DNA from: an uncultured Caldilineaceae bacterium | GTDB taxonomy: Bacteria; Chloroflexota; Anaerolineae; Caldilineales; Caldilineaceae | Length of the DNA: 64,000 nucleotides | Reading direction: 5' to 3' | NCBI GenBank assembly: GCA_951812725.1 | Contig: OX638330.1 | Coordinates: forward strand, 1,054,001 to 1,118,000 | Notes under the pieces: generated by a model | Database searches by the model: none | What the model saw: only the letters and a program-made list of their open reading frames with translations | What the model was told of the DNA's origin: nothing | Made by a program: the position numbers and the translations under genes | Shown here: positions 1 through 9,031 of the stretch, piece after piece | Layout: each line of letters starts with the position of its first letter | How positions within the stretch are numbered: the first letter of the stretch is position 1

Positions 1-436
1 CCTGAGCCAGCAGTTCTCCCGCCATCCTGAAAATCCCCAAATCCCGCAAATCCTGATTCAGACGGTCCGCCTGACACGCATACACGCTCGTAAACTCTCA
101 TGATCTCTCGTAAAACTCTTGCATTCTCTCGCCCAACGCCCGTACAAGCGCGACTGAGCCAGTCAGGCCCCGCCATCCTGAAAATCACAGCCCATCCACA
201 GAATCCCATAACCTGCAGTTCAGACAATCGCTCGTACGAGCGCACCTGTACCGCTGAACTCCTGCAGTTTTTTCGACATTGACGAGCAAGCTTTTTCCCT
301 TTAAAATGACCCAGACTACGCAGCAACCATTCCCGCAATTTCGATAAAAAACGAGGTTAGCACTCCTACGGTTGCGTCTGATTTTCCAGATTCGTGAAGG
401 CAATGGCGACAATTCCCACCGGAACAAAAAAATGAG
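1..436. repeat. Non-coding left edge with a ~151-bp imperfect direct repeat
   Basis: No convincing gene lies here. Two units start with TGAGCCAG (3 and 154) and share the exact 18-mer CCCGCCATCCTGAAAATC at 18-35 and 169-186, 151 bp apart. Each is followed by AATCC-type spacers and TTCAGAC. Between them CTCGTAAA-type words recur around 87-150. The first unit is probably cut by the window edge, so the array may continue to the left. The function is unknown. Confidence 0.5.
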
Positions 437-1678
437 GTGCCCGTGACAGGTCCTTTTCGTCTTGCCAATGAAGTTGATACAACCGGGTTCGGCGACACCG
501 GAATGCGCTTGGGGGACCTTGACGGCGACGGCGAGTTGGAAGCCGTCTTCTTCCAGGCCCGCGACTGCCACATTCCCCGCATGTCAGCCGGCGGCTACCG
601 GCACGAAAAACAGGTCCACTGCGTCACCGCCATGAAGCTCGACGGCGACGTCATGTGGCAGGAAGGCGCTCCCCTCGGCACCGGCCACTGGGCCATGCAC
701 GAAGTCGGCGCCGCCGTCAGCGATATCGACGGCGACGGCAAACAAGAGATAGTCTATGTAACCGAACGCGATGGCCGCAGCTATCTGCGCATCCTCGAAG
801 GCGACCGCGGCTACTTCCGCAAAGAAGTCGAGACCGGCCCCAACTGTGTCCTGCAGCTGTGTGACATCCGCGGTCTCGGCGCCAGGCGCGACATTCTCGT
901 TTCCACCTTCGTCAATCCCATCTACATCTATGCCGACGACCTCACTTGCCTCTGGAACTGCCACTTCTACGGCGGCGCCGGACATTCACACGACTTCCAC
1001 GACATCGACGGCGACGGCAAGGAGGAGGCCTTCATCGGCTACTGCTGCGTGCGCGCCGACGGGCTCAAAGTCTGGTGGCGTCCCGATCTGGAGCCCCACC
1101 TTGAGGAGATGACACGCGCCCCCCATGTCGATCACCTGCACGTACACGACATCGACGACGACGGCAGGCCTGAACTGCTGATGGTCGCCGGCAAAGATCT
1201 GGTCGTCCTTGACGCCGCCACCGGCGAAGACAGATTCATCTTCGAAGGCACCCACATCCAGACCTGCGCCGTGGGCAAATTCCTGCCCGACATGGAAGGA
1301 CAGCAGCTGTTTGTCACCGAGCGCCGTCTTCACGGCGATCAAGCCCACATCGGATTTCGCGGCTATCTCGTGGACTGCAAAGGAAACGAAATCTGGCGCA
1401 TGGAAAAGGCCGGCTACGGCAGAACTCTGCGGTTGGCAGGCAGCGAGGCAGACGTTATCTTTGCCGAGTGCCAGGGTAAGAAGCCTACACTCATCGACGG
1501 GCACGGCAAGATCATCCAGGAGCTGGATATGCCGCTGCATACCTACGCCGAAGACCGCTTCGACGACGGCGACACCGGCGTGCGCGCACTTTTCGAGATC
1601 GCCGATACCAACGGCGACGGCAAACTGGAACTGCTTGGTTACAACAGAACGCGCCTGTGGCATTGGGTGCAGGATTAG
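437..1678 (+). CDS. FG-GAP/VCBS-type beta-propeller protein, rhamnogalacturonan-lyase-like
   Basis: A 413-residue protein with a GTG start and a weak ribosome-binding site. It carries five Ca-binding DxDxDG loops (residues 27-33, 96-102, 189-195, 238-244 and 390-396), each at the turn of a repeated beta blade, as in FG-GAP/VCBS propellers and the PL11-type rhamnogalacturonan lyase fold. I see no signal peptide at this start, so it may be cytoplasmic or have an unrecognised upstream start. It precedes the solute-binding protein gene by about 85 bp and probably belongs to the same locus, suggesting a role in binding or cleaving a carbohydrate handled by the importer. Catalytic activity is inference; many such proteins only bind ligands or metal. 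Confidence 0.6.
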   Translation: MPVTGPFRLANEVDTTGFGDTGMRLGDLDGDGELEAVFFQARDCHIPRMSAGGYRHEKQVHCVTAMKLDGDVMWQEGAPLGTGHWAMHEVGAAVSDIDGDGKQEIVYVTERDGRSYLRILEGDRGYFRKEVETGPNCVLQLCDIRGLGARRDILVSTFVNPIYIYADDLTCLWNCHFYGGAGHSHDFHDIDGDGKEEAFIGYCCVRADGLKVWWRPDLEPHLEEMTRAPHVDHLHVHDIDDDGRPELLMVAGKDLVVLDAATGEDRFIFEGTHIQTCAVGKFLPDMEGQQLFVTERRLHGDQAHIGFRGYLVDCKGNEIWRMEKAGYGRTLRLAGSEADVIFAECQGKKPTLIDGHGKIIQELDMPLHTYAEDRFDDGDTGVRALFEIADTNGDGKLELLGYNRTRLWHWVQD

Positions 1679-1764
1679 CAGACACGTGTTGAAGGCTTTG
1701 TATCTCGTATTCGACGGTCAGCACTTGTAATTCTCGCAAGAACGCTCAATCAAGGAGAAAACGA

Positions 1765-3786
1765 ATGAAGAGCCTGAAAAACAGCAGTAAATGGATTTCA
1801 CGTCGCGAGTTCATGCGCATCTCGGGCGTCACGACCGCCGGATTGGTGGCGGTCGCATGCGGCGCCGGCGGCGAACCAGAGGAAGAAATGGCCGCCGAGT
1901 CTGCTGCTGACGAGGCCCCCGCTGAGGAAGCTGCCCCGGCGACGCCCGCCAGCATGTATAGCGAAGCCCCCATGCTGGCCGAAATGGTGGCCGCAGGAGA
2001 CCTTCCTCCCGTAGATGAACGGTTGCCCGCAAGTCCCGCAGTCTTGCAAGCCGTCGAGCAGGTTGGCCAGTACGGCGGCACAATTCGCCGCGGATTCAAG
2101 GGCGTCTCCGACCGCTGGGGCCCCACCAAGATGCAGAATGAGTCCCTCACCTGGTACAACATGGACCTGACGCTGCGCCCCAACATGGTCGAATCCTGGG
2201 AAACCAACGCTGACGCCACCGAGTGGACTTTCCATCTGCGCGAAGGATTGAAGTGGTCCGACGGCACCCCGTTCGACAGCGACAGCTTCACATGGTGGTA
2301 CGAGAACCATTTCTCCAACGAGGACCTGACCCCGGCCATCTCGATTCGCTGGGGAACGGGCACGCCGCGCGTGCCGATGGTAGTGTCGGCTCCCGACAAT
2401 AACACGGTGATGATGACGTTTGAACATCCCAAGCCGCTCTTCTCCTTCGACGTGGCCCGCTCGCACTGTTTTTCGCCTGGTCATTATATGAAGCAGTTTC
2501 ATATTGAACTGACCGATGACCAGGAAGCGCTGGAAGCGCAGATCGACGAGGCCGGCGTCGACTCCTGGGACCAGTACTATGTCGACCGCAACTGGTGGTA
2601 CCTGAACCCGGATCGGCCCAACATCGGCCCGTGGCTGTCGAAGAACGAGCTGTCCTCCGAACTCTTCCTGATGGAGCGCAACCCCTACTTCTGGCAGGTG
2701 GATGAGGAAGGCAAGCAACTGCCCTACATCGACAAAGTGACGCACCGCCTCTTCGACACCAACGACGTCTTCAATCTGCGCGTCATCAACGGCGAAGTCG
2801 ACTTCCAGGCACGGCATATCCAGACAGGCAACTTCACGCTCTACAAGGAAAATGAAGAAGCCGGCGAATACAGTGTCGTTATCGGCACCTCCACCCGCCA
2901 CGAAGTGGTAACCCCCAACCAGGGCGCGCAGGATCCGCGCGTCCGCGAACTGTTCGCGAACCGGGACGTACGCATTGCTATGTCCTTGGCCGTGGATCGC
3001 GAGGCACTGAACGAACTGGTGTGGGACGGCCTGCTGACCGAGCGTCAGTACAGCCCCCTGGAGCAATCGCCGCAATTCTATCAGAAACTGACCGATGCCT
3101 ACGCCGAATACGACCCGGATCGAGCCAATCAGCTTCTCGACGACGCCGGCTATTCCGAGCGCGACGCCGATGGCTTCAGGCTGTGGAAGGACGGCAGCGG
3201 CGAGACCCTGAGTTTCATCATCGAAGGAACCTCCCAGGCCGGTACGCCGGAGGAAGACTCGGTCCTTACCATCATCAAGTACTATGCCGAAATCGGCCTC
3301 AAGGCCACCTACAAGGGCATGGAGCGCTCACTGTATACCGAACACTGGTCGGCCAATACCCAGGATGCCGTCTACTGGGGCGGATACCGCGACCTGTTAC
3401 CCATTCTCACGCCTTCACCCTGGATCGGCACTGAGCTGGACCGACCTTGGGCCGGCGCCTACGGACGCTGGAAAGTCGACGAAAACGACGCCAACGGCGA
3501 ACCGCCGCCGGACGGCCACTTCCTTTGGAAAATCTGGGAAATCTGGGACCAGGTCAGCTCCGAACCGGATCCCGCCGTACGCGACGAGCAGTTCTACCAG
3601 ATCCTGGACATCTGGGCCGAGGAAATCCCGATCGTCGGCTACCTGGGACAGTCACCGGCGCTGATCATCATGAAGAACAAGATGCACAACTACATCTCCG
3701 GCCAACCGGTCAACGATGGGTTGGAAGACGAACACTTCCTCAATCCGCAGCTGCTCTTCTGGGAAGATCCTGAGAACCACATGTAG
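1765..3786 (+). CDS. ABC importer solute-binding lipoprotein (SBP_bac_5, Dpp/Opp family)
   Basis: A 673-residue extracytoplasmic substrate-binding protein with a good Shine-Dalgarno (AAGGAGA at 1752-1758). The N-terminus holds a twin-arginine motif (SRREFMR, residues 12-18), a hydrophobic stretch and a lipobox ending at Cys32, followed by an acidic Glu/Ala-rich linker, so it is likely a Tat-exported lipoprotein. The body has cluster-5 features such as the LREGLKWSDG motif and an alternating two-lobe layout of normal length. It is a close paralogue of the protein at 4677-6695: both share a linker beginning with AAGDLPPVDERLPA. Cluster-5 proteins bind peptides, oligosaccharides or opines; the ligand here is unknown. 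A perfect 12-bp inverted repeat follows the gene. Confidence 0.9.
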   Translation: MKSLKNSSKWISRREFMRISGVTTAGLVAVACGAGGEPEEEMAAESAADEAPAEEAAPATPASMYSEAPMLAEMVAAGDLPPVDERLPASPAVLQAVEQVGQYGGTIRRGFKGVSDRWGPTKMQNESLTWYNMDLTLRPNMVESWETNADATEWTFHLREGLKWSDGTPFDSDSFTWWYENHFSNEDLTPAISIRWGTGTPRVPMVVSAPDNNTVMMTFEHPKPLFSFDVARSHCFSPGHYMKQFHIELTDDQEALEAQIDEAGVDSWDQYYVDRNWWYLNPDRPNIGPWLSKNELSSELFLMERNPYFWQVDEEGKQLPYIDKVTHRLFDTNDVFNLRVINGEVDFQARHIQTGNFTLYKENEEAGEYSVVIGTSTRHEVVTPNQGAQDPRVRELFANRDVRIAMSLAVDREALNELVWDGLLTERQYSPLEQSPQFYQKLTDAYAEYDPDRANQLLDDAGYSERDADGFRLWKDGSGETLSFIIEGTSQAGTPEEDSVLTIIKYYAEIGLKATYKGMERSLYTEHWSANTQDAVYWGGYRDLLPILTPSPWIGTELDRPWAGAYGRWKVDENDANGEPPPDGHFLWKIWEIWDQVSSEPDPAVRDEQFYQILDIWAEEIPIVGYLGQSPALIIMKNKMHNYISGQPVNDGLEDEHFLNPQLLFWEDPENHM

Positions 3787-3806
3787 ACCATGTTGCCGTT
3801 CGCGCT

Positions 3807-3842
3807 GCTTGCAGAGGCGAAACAAAAACTGCCTCTGCAAGC
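3807..3842 (+). terminator. Perfect 12-bp hairpin downstream of the first solute-binding protein gene
   Basis: GCTTGCAGAGGC (3807-3818) and GCCTCTGCAAGC (3831-3842) are perfect reverse complements around a 12-nt loop. There is no U-tract, so this is either a factor-assisted terminator or a 3'-end stabilising hairpin that would raise binding-protein mRNA over the downstream transporter genes, a common arrangement for solute-binding protein genes. Confidence 0.55.
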
Positions 3843-3984
3843 GTCAGTTCGGCATGAAGAGGAGAAATTGGGACGGCGCAACGGGGCCCGTATGAATCAG
3901 AAACTGCTGCGTCGCCCTCCCACATAGAACCTTGCGCAAGAACATGCAAATCACACGCCCCACCTATTGAGACCAGCTTACTCT

Positions 3985-4494
3985 ATGTCTTCAACAAAGC
4001 AGCCAGCCAAACCGCGATTCACCTCGGTTAAATCGTACAAACACGCGGAGGGCCATCCCACCTTCTGGTATCCGCCAGAATGGCAACTACAGGAGACCGA
4101 TACGCCCCATCCTGCGGCCAGCCTCTACCCGGACCCCTCCGACGAAGCCACGTTTATCTCGATCACGGTCCAGGACATGGGCCAGCCACTGGCGCCTGAG
4201 GAAAGTTCGCTGCTGGCAGAGGGTATCGAAGAAGGGCTGAAGCAACTCGACAAGTGTGTCGTCGAGAAACTCGAAGAATTGGTCGACGTAGGCGACTGGG
4301 GTCAGGAGTGGGTCTGCACCTTCGTGCAGGATGGGACAACCCGCCAACGCCGGGCGCGACTCTTCTGCGCAGGCCCCTTTCTGTACTCGGTCGTAGTCCA
4401 AGGAGCCACAGAAGAACGATATGAGTACTGGCGAGGCATGATGGAGTGGGTCATGTTGACCGTACTCAATACATCAGTTGATATGAGCGATTAG
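3985..4494 (+). CDS. Small soluble protein of unknown function, PsbP/DcrB-like layout
   Basis: About 169 residues from ATG at 3985; an upstream in-frame TTG at 3967 would add six residues. The sequence begins with a region around 'FWYPPEW' typical of small proteins with a PsbP/DcrB-like fold, has a central amphipathic helix and ends with aromatic strands. There is no signal peptide. It lies between the two paralogous solute-binding protein genes in the same direction, so it may be co-transcribed, but no function can be assigned. The family assignment is a guess from pattern only. Confidence 0.55.
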   Translation: MSSTKQPAKPRFTSVKSYKHAEGHPTFWYPPEWQLQETDTPHPAASLYPDPSDEATFISITVQDMGQPLAPEESSLLAEGIEEGLKQLDKCVVEKLEELVDVGDWGQEWVCTFVQDGTTRQRRARLFCAGPFLYSVVVQGATEERYEYWRGMMEWVMLTVLNTSVDMSD

Positions 4495-4676
4495 GTCGCA
4501 CACGCTTTTGCCACAGTGCCAAAGCTCGGGCGATCCGACGGTCATGTCAGACATTCATCAGAATTTGCCGCAGCGGCATCCACCAGCCTCTGCATCTTCA
4601 ATCGGCACACAATAATCAGCACACAATTGCGAATAGCAACTCTCAGACACAACCCCAGCGAAAGGATTTCATCACA

Positions 4677-6695
4677 ATGACGAACGGAATGGATCGTAGG
4701 ACCTTCCTCCGGATGAGCGGTCTCTCAGCCGCGGCCGCAGTAGTCGCAGCTTGTGGCTCGCCTGACGCAGACGCCGAACCACAAGCAGCCGACGAAGCGC
4801 CCGCGGCCGAAGAGCCGGCCGCTGAAGCCGGACCGCCATCCAAGTACAACGAATCGCCCCTCCTGGCAGAGCGGGTCGCAGCTGGCGATTTACCCCCAGT
4901 TGACGAGCGCCTGCCCGCCAATCCTGTGGTCATCGAGCCGCTGGAAGAGATCGGCCAGTACGGCGGTACCACCCGCGTCGCCATCGGCAATCCCAACCAC
5001 CTCTTCGGCGACCCGCAGGCTGTGATGGGCACCGAGTTGATCCTGCGCATCGCGTCGGACTTCTCCTCAATCACCAGCGGCTTGGCCGAAAGCTGGGAAT
5101 TCAACGACGACGCCACCGAGCAGGTCCTGCACCTGCGCGAAGGCCTGATGTGGTCAGACGGCGAACCCTTCAGCGCCGACGATTTCATCTTCGCCTGGCA
5201 CGACCTCTGGCTCAACGAGGAGTACGCGCCCGGCGGCCCGCCAAGTCAGTGGAAGGCAGGCGCATCGTCTGCAGGCGACCCCTTGACGATGGAGAAAATC
5301 GACGATTACACCATCAAACTCACCTTCTCAAAGCCATATCCCTTGATCGTTCTCCACGAGACGTTCTATGCCGGATCCCAGGGCGGCCTGTGGCAGCCTG
5401 CTCACTATCTGAAACAGTTCCATCCCGACTTCGGCGATGCCGACGAAATAGCCGCGATGACCGAAGAAGCAGGCTTCGAAGATTGGCACCAGCTTCTGCG
5501 TGATAAGGGACGCGTGGGTTCGACAATTCCCGCCCAGGTCGGGTTGCCAGGCATGACGGCCTTCATTCGTGTCGACGACGCGCCGGACCATCACACCTAC
5601 CAGCGCAATCCCTACTACTGGAAAGTCGACACCGCCGGCAACCAACTGCCCTACATCGACAACACTATCGTATTCGTTATCGACAACCGTGAAGTTGCCA
5701 ACGCCAAGCTGATCGCCGGCGAGTTGGAATTCTCCGGCCGCCAGGCCGACCTGGCCAATATGGAACTGTACACGGCCAACCTGGAGTCGGCCGACCTGAA
5801 GATCAAACTGTGGAAGTCGACCTTCCCCGGCCGCACCATCATTGTGCCCAACCACACGCACAAAGATCCACAGGTGCGGGAATTCTTTACTAACAAGGAC
5901 GTGCGCCGCGCCATGTCGGTCGCCATCGACCGCGAAGAGATCAATGATGTCGTCTATTTCGGATTGGGCGAGCCGCGCCAATGGGCGGCCTGGCCGGAAT
6001 CCAAGTACTATGAGGAGGGCGACGGAGACCACTGGGCGCAGTTCGATCCCGACATGGCCACGGAGATGCTTGATCAAGCTGGTTATTCGGAGAAAGACTC
6101 CGACGGCTACCGCCTCTTCCCTGACGGCTCGCGCGTAAGCTGGATCATCCAGCTCGACACCGAGCAAGCCGATGTCCTTGACGTCTTTGAACTGGTTGTC
6201 GAGCAATGGCGCGAGGTCGGTCTGGATCCGTCGATCCGGCCTATTAACAGATCCCATCTGAACGAACTGGTAGCGGCTAACGATTTCGGAATGTCCGGCT
6301 GGGAAGGCGACATCTCCGACATTACCTGGGTCTGGTGCGGACGACTGAACCACCCCGGACAATGTAATACACCTTGGGGCAAAGGCTATGACGTCTGGCT
6401 GAAGGGCGATACCGAAAACGAGATCGCCGTGGAGCCGCCCGATGAGGTTGCCTGGGTCTTCCACCGCTGGCAGGAAATGATCGATGCCGTAACCGAAGAG
6501 GAGCACATTGCCATCGCCCGCGAGTTGTGGGACTGGTTCTACGACTATCTGCCCGGCTTCGGCACGGTAGGCATCCCCAAGCCGGTCGTTATGAAGAAGA
6601 ACCTGACCAACTTCCCCGACGACGGTGTGTGGGGCTACTCCGTAATTCGCGCAGTGCCTGTCCATCCGGAGCAGTTCTTCTACAAGCAGAGCTAA
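4677..6695 (+). CDS. Second ABC importer solute-binding lipoprotein (SBP_bac_5)
   Basis: A 672-residue protein, paralogous to 1765-3786 and of nearly equal length. ATG at 4677 follows AAAGGA at about 4661. Residues 6-12 (DRRTFLR) form a Tat motif and Cys26 ends the lipobox; an Ala/Glu-rich linker follows. The LREGLMWSDG segment and the overall cluster-5 pattern match dipeptide/oligopeptide-binding proteins. Permease genes start about 80 bp downstream, so this copy is the one directly linked to the translocator. Two binding proteins on one translocator may broaden the ligand range. Confidence 0.9.
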   Translation: MTNGMDRRTFLRMSGLSAAAAVVAACGSPDADAEPQAADEAPAAEEPAAEAGPPSKYNESPLLAERVAAGDLPPVDERLPANPVVIEPLEEIGQYGGTTRVAIGNPNHLFGDPQAVMGTELILRIASDFSSITSGLAESWEFNDDATEQVLHLREGLMWSDGEPFSADDFIFAWHDLWLNEEYAPGGPPSQWKAGASSAGDPLTMEKIDDYTIKLTFSKPYPLIVLHETFYAGSQGGLWQPAHYLKQFHPDFGDADEIAAMTEEAGFEDWHQLLRDKGRVGSTIPAQVGLPGMTAFIRVDDAPDHHTYQRNPYYWKVDTAGNQLPYIDNTIVFVIDNREVANAKLIAGELEFSGRQADLANMELYTANLESADLKIKLWKSTFPGRTIIVPNHTHKDPQVREFFTNKDVRRAMSVAIDREEINDVVYFGLGEPRQWAAWPESKYYEEGDGDHWAQFDPDMATEMLDQAGYSEKDSDGYRLFPDGSRVSWIIQLDTEQADVLDVFELVVEQWREVGLDPSIRPINRSHLNELVAANDFGMSGWEGDISDITWVWCGRLNHPGQCNTPWGKGYDVWLKGDTENEIAVEPPDEVAWVFHRWQEMIDAVTEEEHIAIARELWDWFYDYLPGFGTVGIPKPVVMKKNLTNFPDDGVWGYSVIRAVPVHPEQFFYKQS

Positions 6696-6777
6696 TAACA
6701 GCAAGCGTCGCAGGGCTGGTGGCCGGTACTGTCGCCGGTCACCAGTTCCCGCCCGCTGCCCACTACTTACCAATGTC

Positions 6778-7776
6778 ATGCGAGAATACGTCCTGCAGCG
6801 CGTCCTGCAGTTGATCCCAACGCTCTTCCTCATTTCCATAGTCAGCTTTACCATCATCCAGCTCCCGCCGGGTGACTACGTGACCACCTACGTGGCAAAC
6901 CTGGCCGCGGCCGGCGAGGAAGTGAGCGAAGCGGAAATCGAGGCGTTGGAGGAGCACTATGGGCTGAACCAGCCCGGTTACATTCAATACATAAAGTGGA
7001 TCACAAACTTTGTCCAGGGGGATATGGGGCTGTCCTTCTACTGGGACCGGCCCGTCAACAGGCTGATTGGCGAGCGGCTGATGCTGACGATGATCATGTC
7101 ATTCTTCACGCTGCTCTTTGTCTATGCCATGGCCATACCCATTGGCATCTATTCTGCCGTCCGACAGTATAGCCCCACTGACTACACCTTTACCTTCATA
7201 GGCTTCATCGGGTTGGCGACCCCCAATTTTCTGCTTGCTCTGATATTCATGTACATCGGCATCGAGTTTTTCGACGCCGATGCCGGCGGCCTGTTCTCCG
7301 TAGAGTATCTTGACGCACCCTGGAGCGTGGCCAAGGTCTGGGATATGTTGAAACACATGTGGCTGCCGGTTGTAATCGTTGGCACGTCGGGCACGGCCGG
7401 CACGATACGGGTGATGCGGGCCACGACACTGGATGAATTGGGGCGCCCCTATGTGGAGACGGCCCGCGCCAAGGGTCTGCGCGAAGGCCCAATGACGATG
7501 AAATATCCCGTCCGCGTGGCGCTCAACCCAATCTTGAGCACAATTGGCTGGCAACTTCCTCAAATCGTCTCCGGGACCGTCCTCGTGGCGCTGGTGCTGA
7601 ACCTGCCCACGACGGGGCCGCTCCTTTGGCGCGCCTTGATGTCCCAGGACCTCTACCTCGCCGCCAGCATGATCTTGATCTTGAGCTCACTCACGCTGGT
7701 CGGGACTCTGATCTCGGATATTCTTCTGGCATGGGTGGATCCGCGAATTCGTTACGGGGAACGGGGAACGACATGA
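6778..7776 (+). CDS. ABC importer permease, DppB/OppB type
   Basis: A 332-residue inner-membrane permease with about six hydrophobic segments. The N-terminus (MREYVLQRVLQLIPTL) is typical of DppB, and a cytoplasmic EAA-type loop lies in the C-terminal half (ETARAKGLRE followed by a conserved GP-x-x-M stretch). The length is normal. Its stop overlaps the next permease start (ATGA at 7773-7776), showing translational coupling. It should pair with the DppC-type subunit and the two ATPases downstream. Confidence 0.92.
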   Translation: MREYVLQRVLQLIPTLFLISIVSFTIIQLPPGDYVTTYVANLAAAGEEVSEAEIEALEEHYGLNQPGYIQYIKWITNFVQGDMGLSFYWDRPVNRLIGERLMLTMIMSFFTLLFVYAMAIPIGIYSAVRQYSPTDYTFTFIGFIGLATPNFLLALIFMYIGIEFFDADAGGLFSVEYLDAPWSVAKVWDMLKHMWLPVVIVGTSGTAGTIRVMRATTLDELGRPYVETARAKGLREGPMTMKYPVRVALNPILSTIGWQLPQIVSGTVLVALVLNLPTTGPLLWRALMSQDLYLAASMILILSSLTLVGTLISDILLAWVDPRIRYGERGTT

Positions 7777-8978
7777 CCGGGGCAATCAACCCAGGCACGG
7801 GGGCCGGGTCCGATGCGGTTTCCACTGCCTACGAAAGCGGCAACCTGTCAGATCTTCTCGAGGCCGAAGGAACGGTCGGCGAAGCCAGAACCCAGTTTCT
7901 CACGCCGCGCCAACTGATGTTGATCCGCTTCCGCCGCAACCGGATGGCGGTTGTCTCTATGTGGGCTCTTGCCCTCCTCTACTTTTCCGTGCTCTTTGCG
8001 CCGATGATCGCGCCCTACGACAGAGCGCATCGCTTTACCAAGCATCTCTATCTCCCGCCCAGGGAAATTCACATCCGCGGTGATGACGGTACCTGGCAGC
8101 GTCCGTTCGTATACGCAGTAAAGATCGAGACCAATAAGGAGACATTCACGCGCGACTTCGTCGAAGATCGCACGCAACAGTTTCCGATCCAGTTCTTCGT
8201 CAAAGGAGACCCTTACAAGCTCTGGGGCCTCTGGAAAATGGACTGGCATCTGTATGGGGTCGAGAACGCCGAGGAAATTGGACCGATATATCTCTTGGGC
8301 GGCGACAAGTTTGGCCGCGATATCTTTGGCCGCGTGCTTTTTGGTGGTCGAATTTCGTTGACGATAGGCCTGGTTGGCGTCTCGATCAGCCTGTTTATCG
8401 GTCTCCTTCTGGGAGGCCTTTCCGGCCTGTACGGCGGCGTCATCGACAACCTTATCCAGCGCCTGATCGAGTTTATCCGCTCCATCCCAACGATTCCGCT
8501 TTGGATGGGGCTGGCCGCCGCCCTTCCAGGTGACTGGCCGCAGATTCGCATTTACCTTGGCATTACGATTATCCTCTCGTTTATCAGTTGGACTTCGCTG
8601 GCGCGGGTTGTGCGAGGCAAATTTCTATCCCTGCGAGATGAAGATTTCGTTCTGGCCGCCCAGTCGGCCGGCGCCAACCAGTGGTACCTGATCTGGCAGC
8701 ATCTGGTCCCCTCCTTCATGAGTTATGTGTTGGTGGACGCAACGCTCGCCGTTCCCGGCATGATCATTGGCGAGACCGCGCTCAGCTTCCTGGGGTTGGG
8801 GCTGGTGTCGCCGACGGTTAGCTGGGGCGTAATGCTTAAGGACGCGCAGCAAATTGTTGAAATTGCCATCCATCCATGGATTCTGTGGCCGGCGATGTTC
8901 GTTGTCGTCACCGTGCTGGCCCTGAACTTCATTGGCGATGGCCTGCGCGACGCCGCCGACCCGTATGCCGACCTGTAA
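7773..8978 (+). CDS. ABC importer permease, DppC/OppC type, with enlarged extracytoplasmic loop
   Basis: A 401-residue permease starting at the ATGA overlap with the upstream gene. After an N-terminal cytoplasmic stretch and the first membrane segment (about residues 60-80) there is a roughly 100-residue hydrophilic stretch before the GTDxxGRD-like motif (GGDKFGRDIFGR), longer than in standard DppC (about 300 residues in total). The remaining membrane segments and the EAA loop (LAAQSAGA) are normal. The added loop would face outside and could contact the two binding proteins. Confidence 0.9.
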   Translation: MTGAINPGTGAGSDAVSTAYESGNLSDLLEAEGTVGEARTQFLTPRQLMLIRFRRNRMAVVSMWALALLYFSVLFAPMIAPYDRAHRFTKHLYLPPREIHIRGDDGTWQRPFVYAVKIETNKETFTRDFVEDRTQQFPIQFFVKGDPYKLWGLWKMDWHLYGVENAEEIGPIYLLGGDKFGRDIFGRVLFGGRISLTIGLVGVSISLFIGLLLGGLSGLYGGVIDNLIQRLIEFIRSIPTIPLWMGLAAALPGDWPQIRIYLGITIILSFISWTSLARVVRGKFLSLRDEDFVLAAQSAGANQWYLIWQHLVPSFMSYVLVDATLAVPGMIIGETALSFLGLGLVSPTVSWGVMLKDAQQIVEIAIHPWILWPAMFVVVTVLALNFIGDGLRDAADPYADL

Positions 8979-9031
8979 GAGATTTCGCTCCCAAACCGGC
9001 CCCGACAGCAGTTCATAGCGACCGCAATCAA

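Noticed and set aside
311..324. ACTACGCAGC resembling a MITE end near the left edge
   Set aside because: Only ten bases match and no other element sequence follows; likely chance.
986..1663. Antisense open frame inside the FG-GAP protein gene
   Set aside because: Shadow of the repeated DxDxDG codons; no domain features.
1798..3075. Long open frame antisense to the first binding-protein gene
   Set aside because: Same reason: low-information His/Val/Gly-rich shadow of the cluster-5 binding protein.
5328..6857. Long open frame (about 500 codons) antisense to the second binding-protein gene
   Set aside because: It mirrors the codon pattern of the sense gene in GC-rich DNA and has no recognisable domain; the sense strand has a clear product.
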